This document shows positions 21,544 through 32,228 of a stretch of 64,000 nt of DNA, in pieces; position 1 is the stretch's first letter, and each line of letters opens with the position of its first letter. Under the pieces are notes generated by a model. The model saw only the letters and a list, made by a program, of their open reading frames with translations, did no database searches and was not told where the DNA came from. Source of the DNA: Silene conica (taxonomy: Eukaryota > Streptophyta > Magnoliopsida > Caryophyllales > Caryophyllaceae); contig CM055315.2 of assembly GCA_029255685.2 (NCBI GenBank), positions 45,055,705-45,119,704 of the forward strand. The letters run 5' to 3'. The translations under genes were made by a program, and so were the position numbers.

Positions 21544-23749
21544 TAAATACCAAACATTCAGCAAGTGTATGGGTCAGCGGTCAACTCAAGACATAACCTA
21601 AATACCAAACATTCAGCAAGTATAAGGTTCAGCGGTCAACTTAAGACATAACCTAAATACCAAACATTCAGCAAGCGAGGACTCAGAGGCCAACTTAAGG
21701 CATAGACCTGCCAATCAGCAAGACACTAGACTCAGAGGCGACATCACAACGCATGGACTAGCATCCAAAAGTAAAGGACTCAGAGGGCAGCTTAAGGCAT
21801 GTCCCTTCACTATATCTCAAGACACTAGACTCAGAGGCCAGCTTAAGGCATGTCCTAGCATCAACATCTGCACTCTGGGCAAGGTGTCAGTACCTTAGCT
21901 ACCCCGTTGTGCAGCTGCTCTACTCGTCAGACTCAGAGGCCAACTTAAGGCATGTTCCAACGCGATCACAATCAAACATGTCTGGGCTCAGAGGCCAGCT
22001 TAAGGCATATCCCAGACACGACAACCATACACATATAGGGCTCAGAGGCCAACTTAAGGCATATCCCCATATATGACAACAAGCTCACGTATTAAGCTCA
22101 GAGGCCAGCTTAAGGCATACCTTAATACGCATCATTACAATATCATCCAAATATAGAAACTAATCTATAGATCTACTTTCTTATACTTTTAATCAACACT
22201 TAATTGATCCGGGAACTAAGTTGAGGGAGAGCCGGTTTCCCTTTTGGTTACCCGACCAGGGGGTCTCTATCCTCTCTCCATTCCCGAACCCAATATAGTG
22301 TTGCCCATCCTCCGGGGACCTCAAACACACATATAAGGTACACAGAACTAATCTCAACAAAACCGATAAGCCGTTTGAAAGTTATAAACAAAACAATGAG
22401 AACAGGGGCTCTCAGCCGGTCCGTGACAGTCTGCCGATCGGCCGGCTGGGAGTCCCTTCCCCTAAGCCTTTACAAATCTGAAAACAATGAGAAGGGGCTC
22501 TCAGCCGGTGGACCGTCCGCCGGCCAGCCGGCTGGGAGTCCCTTCCCATAAGCCATTATTCAAAAATTCAGAACATCAAGGAGAGACTCTCAGCCGGTGG
22601 ACCGGTTGCCGGTCTGCCGGCTTGGAGTCCTTTCCCAAGCCTTTGCAAAATTTCACCAAATCCTAAGAGGGATTCTGAGCCGGTCGACCGGCGGCCGACC
22701 TACCTGCTCAGAACCCTTTCCCTATATTTTAGAACATTCAAAGAACACACCCCGACTCTGAGCCGGCCGACCGGCTGCCGGTCCGCCTACCGGCTCAGAG
22801 TCACCTGTGCGCAAAATCGCAATTCTCTACAATACACAAAACTCCTCAAATCGATTCGATACTTCTAAAATCGCAACATACAAAGGTTACCCAGCATATA
22901 TAATCTTCATATACCTCAAATACAAGCATCAAATCCCACAAATAAGTCTCAACAAAACTATTCTTTGTATCCGTCTTAAGCACATGATTTCTGAAATTTA
23001 ACAACAAGGCATATATAACACAAACAAGGCATGTGAGAGTCTTCCTTAAGGAATCCTAACATGATACTAAGTCCCATTAACAACCACCACATGAAAAATC
23101 AGAAACTTAAACCATCTTAAACAAGAAAAGTGCTAATATCACAAATAAGGCCGAGTTTCTCTTAATTGTCACCTTAAAAGCGATCTTGATCAAACCTCCT
23201 CCTCGATAACGTAGCTATCCACACCAGGGTCGTCTAAGCCTTCACCTACAACAAGAAAAACGGATTTTAGGGACTAAAAGACGGATTCTACAAAAACAGT
23301 CACTTTTTCGAGTGAAAGGGATCGGAAATTGGAAGTGATATATGACTTGCAAATTTCACGAGGATTCCAGAAATGTATAAATTACCTTGATTCGGAAATC
23401 GGATGATGACTGAAATTGGGTTAAGAGATTGAAGGTTTTAGGAGGAAATGAGAAATGAAGATGTCAGTGTTCTTATTTTTTTGGGAATTGCTTATGTCGA
23501 CATTCATAAGGGTTTTGGGGGTTTATATTGTCCTTTCCCGTTTAAATGAAAACGGGTTTGGAATTGAACGGGTTTCATGATACGGATTTAAGTTTGCCAA
23601 GTTGTATTCGTCTTAAGGACTTAAGGTTCTTAAGACGGATCTTACGACTTATTTGAAATACTTTCTCAATAATCATTAAAATATTATTTTATTACTTAAA
23701 ATAATTAAAAACCCTTAAAATATATTTTACGAAAATACGGGATGTTACA
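21544..23749 (-). mobile_element. Element A 5' LTR (left end lost)
   Basis: Collinear with 7950-10092 and ending in the same terminus, ATACGGGATGTTACA (23749). It starts inside the module array because element B is inserted there and the part further left has been deleted. It has more modules with the CTCAGAGGCC core than the 3' LTR (21680-22130), then the AGCCGG hairpins (22400-22802). No PBS remains next to it. The right flank is D1 gag-linker sequence, so A inserted into D1. A's other flank lies off-window. Confidence 0.82.
21979..22129 (-). repeat. Covarying stem-loop modules, A 5' LTR copy
   Basis: TGTCTGGG (21979-21986) pairs with CCCAGACA (22011-22018), and CGTATTAAG (22088-22096) pairs with CTTAATACG (22121-22129). 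Both enclose 24 bases with the same core. Earlier modules at 21720-21860 have partly matching arms (for example AGTAAAGGA against TCCCTTCACT). Confidence 0.8.
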
Positions 23750-23766
23750 TACCAATTGTTGTACCT

Positions 23767-25025
23767 TTATTCCTTCGACAATAGCCAGTCTCGCTCATCC
23801 AAAGCAACTTCAAGCGAATCCAACACCATCTCATAGCTACTTGGGTCATTTGCAAACTTGTCCAACAAAGTTAAGGCCTCTAACGGATCTTTTATTAATG
23901 AACCTTCATCCGTGCATGGTACCCCCACAGCATAGGAGGGTACTTCCTTAACCAACTCGTAAAAACAATCAGCTGCACTCTGTTCCTCACTCGATCGAGT
24001 AATAATTTCTCTCGATCGAGTGATTTCTTCAGCTAGTTACTCGATCGAGAAGATAATTCACTCGATTGAGAGATGTCTTCATAATAGTTTCTCGATCGAG
24101 AAGAGAAGTTGCTCGATCGAGACTGCAGGTTGCTCGATCGAGCATGAATTGCGTTCGATCGAGTGGTAGGCTTGTCATCATTGGTCGAGTAATATGCTTC
24201 AAATCCGTGTTCATCATCAGAGTCGTTCCAGACATCTTTGATCTCGGAAACAACGCTCACTGAGTAAAAATGGGTCTGTTATGAACTTGGTATAGCGCAC
24301 TCACATTCCCAGAATCAACCATAGCAATTTCCTCGTTTGTTTCCGCCGTCCGTTGCTCACCTCTTAAGCAAGCATACTCAGCTACATGAGCAGCCATATT
24401 CTCAATCAACCGCCAACCCTCATCATCTTTAGTGTTATTAAGGAATCGCCCTTCCGCGGCGGAATCCAAAACACCTCGTGCCCCATAAAATAACCCGTTG
24501 TAAAATTGATAACACAAGAACCACTCGTCGAAACCATGGTGAGGGACTGAACGCACCAATTTTTTTAAATCTAGCCCAGGCAGTACTCAAATTCTCTGTG
24601 ACGGATTGAGCAAAGTTTATGATCTGGCCACACAAGAAATTGGTTTGTTGGCTTGCAAAATACCGTATGTAAAAAGCCAAGGCGAGGGAATTCCAATCCG
24701 TTGCTCCAACAATCCATCTATCCTTATAATAGTCCCTAGCATCCTCCGCCAATGAAAAATGGAAGAGAAATTCTTTCACAATGTCGTGTGTCACACCAGA
24801 TGCTAATGGGATGATTGAACAAATATTCACAAACAACTCTATATGCCTATCTGGGTCCTCATCTACCAAGCCTTTAAATTGGTTCCGCTCCACCAAATAA
24901 ATGAAGGAGGGATGGATCATAAAAATTTCCTTGTCAGCAACTGGGAGTAATGATACCTTGGGTAGGATCTCGACATTGGGCTCAGAATGACCGACAATGC
25001 TAGGCTTACCTGCAAGCACTAACAC
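23767..25025 (-). pseudogene. gag: D1 gag and linker, frameshifted, truncated
   Basis: Reads as Athila-type gag from 25025: a conserved start of the capsid region (HPSFIYLVERNQFKGL) and a gag domain to about 24300. The frame shifts near 24560 in a run of seven T, after FKK. The gag has no CCHC knuckle where F, I and E have one. The block after ALYQV passes directly into the repeat-coded linker (24033-24260), read in the frame giving RSSxxxx heptads. The acidic DPLEALTLLDKF segment, normally located after protease, appears at about 23850-23900, so the protease core also seems to have been lost. The region is cut off at 23750 by A's LTR. Confidence 0.7.
23990..24163 (-). repeat. CTCGATCGAG palindromes at 21-bp spacing within D1 gag linker
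   Basis: Copies of CTCGATCGAG or one-base variants start at 23990, 24011, 24040, 24061, 24091, 24112, 24133 and 24154. Within a group the spacing is 21 bp, and in the reading frame each unit encodes a seven-residue repeat of the type RSSxxxx. Confidence 0.88.
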
Positions 25026-25110
25026 TAAAACAAAAAGATAAGAACTGCCTCAGTGAATAAATACCCTGAGACCAGAGACAAACAAATACAAACTATAAAA
25101 TGTCACCATC

Positions 25111-25128
25111 TCCCCGACAACGACGCCA
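25111..25128 (-). other. D1 primer binding site (tRNA-Asp type)
   Basis: Plus strand tccccgacaacgacgcca. Two G-to-A changes relative to the perfect match in E (48989-49006). Five bp from the LTR start at 25134. Confidence 0.8.
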
Positions 25129-25133
25129 AAATT

Positions 25134-26340
25134 TGACACGGCTGTCGCAACCCTATCAAAGATAAAACCTAACTGGTCTCAACTAAATGTAGCAGAGGTA
25201 GTCGGGTATCGTATCCACAGAAAGATGGGCATTCTATAGTCTACAAAGTCTGTCTGAAGTAACAATTCTGGGGGTTTGTTTGATTAAATTCTAAAAACTA
25301 TGAGGAAAAGGGAGAGAGAAAACAGATAAAGAAGCACTAGGATTGTCGGTTCACCATGGCTACTAAAGTCTGAACTATCAGTCACAAAACATCCTAAATT
25401 CGGTCCGTGGGTAGTAAAAAGGTCCTTCCGGTCCATTATTCACCCTAAGACTATACTAACTTAGCTTTTGCCCTAATTAGTACGATCCTAATAATCGCCG
25501 CAGAACTACCCCAATTCCAATCTTCCGATCTAGGTCGAGGGGGTTTCTAAACAGTCAATTGAGTGCGTCGACTCAAACAATTAACAACTATTATATGCGA
25601 CAGATACATATAAACCAAATTACGTGTATCTCAAACTAACAATTCATCCTACGCCATGGCTACCCTAAATCCTAGCGGAGGGATTAGCCCGCATAACCAA
25701 TAATTAAATAGATAATACAACGGAATGAAATAGTGAAAACATCATAGTAAAAGAAGGAATAAAAGAAAAGATTAGAGAGTAAAATACCAAATCCGAGTAG
25801 AGAATGAAGGAAGGGAACAATAATCTGATTCGAGAAGCAAAAAGAAAAGATGTAGTCACTATTCTTGGAACTAGGTTTTAGAAGTGATAAGAAGTGATAG
25901 TTTTTCTAATCTCTTCGATCAATTTTATATTGAAAAACAATTCTCAACAGAAACTGACGGCTTAGTGCAGCCCAACAGTCAGTCATCTTCTCGATCGAGC
26001 TCAAAAGCTCTCGATCGAGAAGTTTCGTCTAGGTTTTTCGTTCGATCGAGAATGCTTTGCTCTCGATCGAGCTCTTTGGCTGGAATCTCCTCGATCGAGC
26101 ACAAAACAGCTCGATCGAGGACTTCTTCATGCAGGAACTGATCGATCGAGACAAAAGACTCTCGATCGAATGGTTTCGATTACTTCGAATGCCCTCCCAT
26201 CCTTAAGGATTCCTTTCACTCATCTCGAGCCAGTAAGTTTCCACTACGACTCTCTTATGCAAGCTTGGAGGACCATAAAAAGGCTGATTTGTATCCGCTC
26301 TGGCTCGATCCTGCAAATAATGCAAAACAAACCAAAGTAG
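25134..26340 (-). repeat. D1 5' LTR, first part (interrupted by copia C)
   Basis: Starts TGACACGGCTGTCGC. Breaks at 26340 with the TSD agtag and resumes at 35029, ending ACACATCA at 35123. It is about 1.3 kb in total; the E copy is 1056 bp through an internal deletion. CTCGATCGAG pairs start at 25990/26010, 26041/26062, 26090/26110 and 26141/26161, so pairs recur about every 51 bp. Confidence 0.85.
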
Positions 26341-27329
26341 TGTGGGGAATATAACATGTATTCATCCTAAAACATGAAGGATTATAACGAAAAATACAAT
26401 TGTGATTATAGTCATAAGTTAATAAAAACATGAAAAGAATTACAACCTTGGGTCCTTGCTTGAATAGGCCTAAGAACAGGAATTAAAGTAAATTCCCTTC
26501 TATAACTTGCACCCAAGACTCAGTTTGAGATGATGCCGCGTGTGCTAGAAATACTCTCCAATTACCTTGCAATATGGGGAGAGCTTTTGTGAGTTTTAAT
26601 GTGAGATCTGAGTTTTGGGAGAAGAATGCTCTCAAAACCCTAATTATGAGAATTGTGATTTTACAGTGGTTGACAAAAGGAGAATAACTCTCCTTTAATA
26701 TTACCTCGGTCGGCCGAACGGGTATATGGTGAGGGTGAGCTTTTCCACTCTCATCTTATTCCAGTGCGTGATTCGACCCGATTTGCTAAAATATGATTCG
26801 CGGGTATTTATTATAAATCGCACACATGTTATCAGATATTAATATAGTCGATATATTAATAATGGTCTGATAAAATTACGATATTGTATAATTAGTCAAA
26901 TTAATATAACTGTTTATATTAATACGCGAATTCAACATTTAATTAAATGTAACTGTTTATATTTAATTTTATGAATTAATCATGTAATCCGTATTATCTA
27001 AAATTATTTAATCCGTATTAAATAATAATCTCATCATCTCATTGACTAATTTAATAGTCAATACCTCTGACTAACTGTTTAGTCGTATCCGGCATAAATG
27101 TGACTGTATTTTCATACCTTCACATCTCTCAAACGTGTCCTATAGGTGTGACGTATAGGGACCAGTTGATCATCGCCATCCGTATGACAATAACGTCAAA
27201 CTTATCTAGCAAGCCAACCGTTATCGATAAACGTGGATCAACTGATAAAAATACTGAAGTATGCCCTTGTGATCCTTTAAGAGATTTAGTAAGTCATTGT
27301 ACTAATTGTCAAGGACACCAGCCCCAACA
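26341..27329 (-). repeat. Element C 3' LTR
   Basis: 989 bp, TGTGGGG..CCCCAACA, same length as the LTR at 34035-35023. It contains one GGTCGGCCGA motif near 26704. Confidence 0.93.
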
Positions 27330-28193
27330 ATCTCCCACTTGTCCGTACAAGGGTATGTGCATTGACGTTATCATACTACATGTGGAGGACACAAGCTCCA
27401 ACAAACTCCCACTTGTCCGTACAAGTGTACGTGCGATAACCGATTCTCATATCCTTTTAAAATTTCTCCCACTCAATGTAAGACAATTTGCAAATCCGTA
27501 TTCGCAAAGGTCGTATCTCACAAGCGAACTGTATCAAGAGTGGTTTCCCCGACTAGAGATTAACTTAACTGATAAAACGAATTTGTATTCGAGCATGGCC
27601 ATGCATTTCAGTTACTACTCCTCGAGTGGCCCTGGGAAATGATAAAATCCTGATAAGGGTTTGGATATTTCCCTCAACTCGAATCCTGCAGATCTAAGCG
27701 CAGCATGAAATAACCCAGAAAAAATCCTCTTGGCCCCTGTTACGGAAGACCGTGGCAAAGAAACCAAAGTTACCCAAAATCTGCCTTAATCTCAAGAGAT
27801 AGTTGAAAGTCAAAAGACTCGACTCTAAGGAACACTATGGAGATCCTATCCATGACCTGGCACCCAATGTTATAAACCATTTAGGACTCCATAACGTTGT
27901 CACGGGGTGTCCTACGAGATATCCGTATAACTCGCCTTTGTGATTGGTCAGTCAACTGTTTGACTTATGGCTCGTTGAACCCACCATCAACCAACGTCAC
28001 AAAATGATTACCTGAGTTATCAGCTCAAGTGGGCAATCAAGGACCAAAACGATGTAATGTTATTCAGTTCACTTTGTGGTGTTCAAAATTGGCGTACAAT
28101 TCCACATGAAAAACAAAACATTAAATATCATAACAATGAGGTTGAATAGAGTACACGAGAAGATGAATTATAACATGAATTCATAAAAGACTA
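27330..28193 (-). other. Element C 3' UTR with duplicated PPT
   Basis: No ORF recognised. Next to the LTR the plus strand reads atctcccacttgtccgtaca, so the sense strand is purine-rich, as expected for a PPT. About 74 bp further right (near 27387-27425) the LTR-end plus PPT sequence is repeated in altered form (ggacacaagctccaacaa, then actcccacttgtccgtaca). Confidence 0.65.
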
Positions 28194-31100
28194 CTACAAC
28201 TTAGGAACACATCTAATTCCCATGGAATTAATGTGCCCTTCATGCTTATCACGTGGTAATGCTTTTGTGAGAGGATCAGTTATGTTGTCATCCGTAGCGA
28301 TCTTATCAATGAATATCTCCTTTTGCTCCACGTAATCTCTGATTAGATAAGCTTTCCGTTGTACATGTCTAGCTTTGTTGCTAGACTTATGCTCCTTTGC
28401 TTGGAAGATGGCACCTTTATTGTCACAATAAACGGTGATTGGGTCATTCCAAGTAGGCACTACGGATAGTCCTTGTAAGAATTGACGCATCCATATTGCT
28501 TCCCTAGCTGCTTCCGAAGCGGCATAGTACTCGGACTCAGTCGTAGAATCTGCTGTAACACTCTGTTTAAAACTTTTCCACCTGACAGCAGCGCCATTAA
28601 GAGTAAAAACGAATCCAGACTGAGATTTCGAGTCGTCTCGATCCGTTTGGAAGCTAGCATCTGCGTAACCCGTGGCGTAGAGCGTCGAGTCGCCTCCGTA
28701 AGTCAATCTCCAATATTTAGTCCTCCGTAGGTACTTAAGAATGTTTTTCACGGCCATCCAGTTTTGTTCACCTGGATGAGCTTGGAATTGACTTGTCATA
28801 CTCAATGCATATGCAACGTCTGGACGTGTGCATATCATGGCATACATGATCGATCCTATTGCCGAAGCATAAGGAATCCGACTCATGCGCTCTTTCTCTT
28901 CAAATGCCTTAGCTTCTTGAGACTTGCTCAAGTGAAGCCCAGTAGTCATAGGAAGGAACCCTTTCTTGGAGTTCGTCATGCTGAATCTCTCTAGAATCTT
29001 ATCTATATAAGACTCCTGATTGAGAGACAAAATCCGTCGTGATCTATCCTTGTAGATACGGATGCCCAAAATTCTTTGTGCCTCTCCCAGATCTTTCATC
29101 TGGAAATGGTTTTTCAACCATGCTTTAACCGAAGATAGGAGAGGTATGTTATTCCCAATTAGGAGTATATCATCGACATACAATACTAGGAAAACAATCT
29201 TGCTACCACTCGACTTGATATAGAGACATGGTTCCTCGACTGATCGAATGAACCCGTTCTCTTTTATCACTTGGTCGAAGCGATGATTCCAACTCCGTGA
29301 TGCTTGCTTAAGTCCATAGATGGAACGCTTAAGCTTGCAGAACTTCTTAGGATGTTCTGGATCAATAAAACCCTCGGGTTGTACCATGTACAACTCTTCC
29401 TCCAAATAACCGTTTAAGAAGGCGGTTTTAACGTCCATTTGCCAGATTTCATAGTCATGAAATGCGGCGATCGCTAAGATAATCCGAATGGAACATAGCA
29501 TGACTACGGGTGCAAAGATTTCATCGTAGTGCAAGCCTGGCACTTGGGTGAAACCTTTAGCAACTAGTCTTGCCTTGTGGATATCTTGTTGTCCTTCCAC
29601 GACATGCTTTATTTTGTAAAGCCATTTGCATTGAAAGGGACGTACCTTTGTAGGTAGGTCCACAAGATCCCACACGTTGTTCTCATACATGGAGTCCATC
29701 TTGGATTGCATGGCTTCTAGCCATAGCTTTGAGTCAGAACTAGTCATGGCACCTTTATAGGTTGTGGGTTCATTACCCTCTAGGAGTAAGACGTCATCTA
29801 TGTCATGTTCCTCGACCATACCAATGTATCTGTCCAGAGGAATAGAGACGCTTCCTGACCTCCTAGGTTCCTCAGGAATATCTACCGCAGCCGAGGTTGA
29901 AGGAATTGTTTCCTCCAATGGGTGCTCGGTAGTTGGTTCTTGAATCTCCGATAGATCGAAGGTTCTATTACTCGACTTGTTCTCGAGAAATTCTTTCTCT
30001 AAGAACGTCGCACTAGCCGCAACAAAAACACGTTGTTCGGTTGGCGAGTAGAAGTAATGACCAAACGTTCCTTTTGGATAGCCTATAAAGTATGTCTTGA
30101 CCGATCGCGGGCCGAGCTTATCCTCGTGTCTCCACTTGACATAAGCCTCGCAGCCCCAAACCCGAATAAACGTCAAGTTAGGGACCGTTCCCTTCCATAA
30201 CTCATATGGAGTCTTGTCAACAGCTTTAGATGGACTTCGGTTAAGTATTAGAGCGGCCGACAAAAGAGCATAGCCCCACAATGAATCAGGCACAACGGTG
30301 TGACTCATCATGGATCGAACCATATCAAGTACAGTTCGATTTCTCCGTTCGGACACACCATTTAATTGTGGTGTTCCAGGTGGAGTCAACTGTAGAACGA
30401 TGCCACAGTCTTTAAGGTGTTGATCAAACTCGTGTGAAAGATACTCGCCACCACGATCAGATCGTAATGCTTTAATCTTTCTGCCCAGTTGGTTATGTAC
30501 CCTATTCTGGTATTCTTTGAACTTGTCAAAGGATTCACTTTTATGTTTCATTAAGTAGACATGGCCATATCTACTCAAATCATCCGTGAAAGTGATGAAA
30601 TACCTATAGCCTTCTCGCGCGTTGATCGACATAGGGCCACATACATCCGTATGTATGAGTCCTAATAGGTCGGCAGCGCGCATTCCAACACCTTTGAAGG
30701 AAACACGAGTCATCTTACCGATGAGACATGATTCACACGTGCCATATGATTCGAAATCAAAGGCCGAGATAGATCCATTCTGTATGAGCTGTTTTACGCG
30801 TTTCTCATTTATATGTCCCATACGACAATGCCATAGATAAGTTTGATCTTTGTCACCAACCTTTAATATCTTGTTATTCACATGTAATGTTTCGGTGGTT
30901 TGATCTAAAACATAAATTCCATTCATGGAAACTGCCTTGCCATAAATCATATTGTGCAATGAGAAAATACAGCTATTATTCTCTATTACAAATGAAAATC
31001 CGAGTTTGTCAAGTGCAGAAACTGAAATAATGTTTTTGGATAAACTATGAAAGTAATAACAGTTATATAAAGATAACTCGAATCCACTTGGAAGCTGGAT

Positions 31101-32228
31101 CACGTATGTTCCCCTCGAGACTGCAGCAACACGTGCTCCATTCCCGACACGCAGGTCAACCTCACCCTTGATGAGGGGTTCTTGGTTTCGGAGGCCCTGC
31201 ACATGATTACATAGATGAGAACCACAACCGGTATCTAGTACCCAAGTTCCGTAACTTGCATGGTTAATCTCAATCATGTGAATAAAAGAAAAAGAAGAAG
31301 ACATACCAACAGGAATAACGCGGCCTGCCTTAATGTCCTCACGATACACGGGGCATGTGCGCCTCCAATGCCCAGTCTTGTGGCAATGGTGGCATTCCAT
31401 GCTTGTATCCTTACTCTTTGTCTTACCCTGTGAGTTGCTCGACTCACCTGGGCCACTCTTAGCAAATCCTGGTTTCTTAAACTTAGGCTTACCTACCGCT
31501 AGGTCGCCCTGAGCTTTAGCTTTCCCTTTACCTTTCCCCTTACTGGAGATCATGAGAACATCCTGCTTCACGCTCCCACTTAATTTCAGATCCTTCTCGG
31601 TCTGTACGAGAAGGGAGTGGAGCTCATGAGGAGTCTTCTTCATGTTGTTCATGTAATAGTTGGCCCTGAAGAGGGCGAACCCATCATGAAGTGAATGAAG
31701 CATTCGATCAACGATTATGTTCTCACTGATCTTGCAGTTTAGGGCCTCCAGTTTCTCGATATTCTCAATCATGTTGAGAATATGTGGGCTAACAGCTTGG
31801 CCCTTCTGGAGTTTTGCCTCAAAGAAGCGACATGTATGCTCATAAGAAACGATTCTCGGAGCTTTCGAGAATTTGTTAGTGAGCGTGGTGAAAATCTTGT
31901 TTGCACCATGGGAGATGAAGCGTCTTTGCAAATTAGATTCCATTGCATAGATGAGTACGTTCTTTATCGCACCCGCTTCCATGACGAAGTCGCTATGAGC
32001 GCGAACTTCGTTAGCTCTAGCTCCAGTTCCTGGGTGTGCCGGAATTGGCTCAGTTAAGTACTTAAGCTTTCCGTGAGCAATGGCAGTATTCCGTAACGCT
32101 GCCTCCCAGTCAGAGAAGTTTGACCCATCATTTCTCAGTCTAGTAGACTGATTCATGGAGTCCATGAAGGCTTTTAGCCAGGATTCACGTGCTAGCTTGG
32201 CACTTGGCATTGGGTCTTCACCAGCCAT
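28194..32228 (-). CDS. gag-pol: Element C gag-pol polyprotein (Ty1/copia), intact
   Basis: One 1344-residue frame with the copia order gag, PR, IN, RT, RH. Gag (about 1-270) is followed by a CCHC zinc knuckle, CHHCHKTGHWRRTC, near residue 283. The protease site DTG is near 330. The pre-integrase LWHCRMGH motif is near 465. Integrase core residues are visible in HTDV (near 529), SDRGGEY (near 592) and SERRNRT (near 627). RT has the YVDD box near 1017. RNase H has YADAS near 1188 and TESEY near 1231. The start is the first Met of the frame (32228), about 1.8 kb downstream of the PBS. Length is typical for plant copia polyproteins. It is expected to direct reverse transcription and integration of C. 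Activity is unknown. Confidence 0.95.
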   Translation of the reverse strand: MAGEDPMPSAKLARESWLKAFMDSMNQSTRLRNDGSNFSDWEAALRNTAIAHGKLKYLTEPIPAHPGTGARANEVRAHSDFVMEAGAIKNVLIYAMESNLQRRFISHGANKIFTTLTNKFSKAPRIVSYEHTCRFFEAKLQKGQAVSPHILNMIENIEKLEALNCKISENIIVDRMLHSLHDGFALFRANYYMNNMKKTPHELHSLLVQTEKDLKLSGSVKQDVLMISSKGKGKGKAKAQGDLAVGKPKFKKPGFAKSGPGESSNSQGKTKSKDTSMECHHCHKTGHWRRTCPVYREDIKAGRVIPVGMSSSFSFIHMIEINHASYGTWVLDTGCGSHLCNHVQGLRNQEPLIKGEVDLRVGNGARVAAVSRGTYVIQLPSGFELSLYNCYYFHSLSKNIISVSALDKLGFSFVIENNSCIFSLHNMIYGKAVSMNGIYVLDQTTETLHVNNKILKVGDKDQTYLWHCRMGHINEKRVKQLIQNGSISAFDFESYGTCESCLIGKMTRVSFKGVGMRAADLLGLIHTDVCGPMSINAREGYRYFITFTDDLSRYGHVYLMKHKSESFDKFKEYQNRVHNQLGRKIKALRSDRGGEYLSHEFDQHLKDCGIVLQLTPPGTPQLNGVSERRNRTVLDMVRSMMSHTVVPDSLWGYALLSAALILNRSPSKAVDKTPYELWKGTVPNLTFIRVWGCEAYVKWRHEDKLGPRSVKTYFIGYPKGTFGHYFYSPTEQRVFVAASATFLEKEFLENKSSNRTFDLSEIQEPTTEHPLEETIPSTSAAVDIPEEPRRSGSVSIPLDRYIGMVEEHDIDDVLLLEGNEPTTYKGAMTSSDSKLWLEAMQSKMDSMYENNVWDLVDLPTKVRPFQCKWLYKIKHVVEGQQDIHKARLVAKGFTQVPGLHYDEIFAPVVMLCSIRIILAIAAFHDYEIWQMDVKTAFLNGYLEEELYMVQPEGFIDPEHPKKFCKLKRSIYGLKQASRSWNHRFDQVIKENGFIRSVEEPCLYIKSSGSKIVFLVLYVDDILLIGNNIPLLSSVKAWLKNHFQMKDLGEAQRILGIRIYKDRSRRILSLNQESYIDKILERFSMTNSKKGFLPMTTGLHLSKSQEAKAFEEKERMSRIPYASAIGSIMYAMICTRPDVAYALSMTSQFQAHPGEQNWMAVKNILKYLRRTKYWRLTYGGDSTLYATGYADASFQTDRDDSKSQSGFVFTLNGAAVRWKSFKQSVTADSTTESEYYAASEAAREAIWMRQFLQGLSVVPTWNDPITVYCDNKGAIFQAKEHKSSNKARHVQRKAYLIRDYVEQKEIFIDKIATDDNITDPLTKALPRDKHEGHINSMGIRCVPKL

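Larger units (their letters stand above)
23750..26340 (-). mobile_element. Element D1: Athila-like, 5' portion (continues 35029-35123)
   Basis: Minus-strand Ty3/gypsy element. Present are the 5' LTR (25134-26340, then 35029-35123 after the copia insertion), a tRNA-Asp type PBS, gag and the linker after protease. Everything downstream lies beyond the insertion of A at 23750. The LTR matches that of E (49012-50067), so D1 and E are one family. The LTR's outer end at 35123 abuts E's RNase H/IN coding, which implies D1 inserted into E. Confidence 0.82.
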
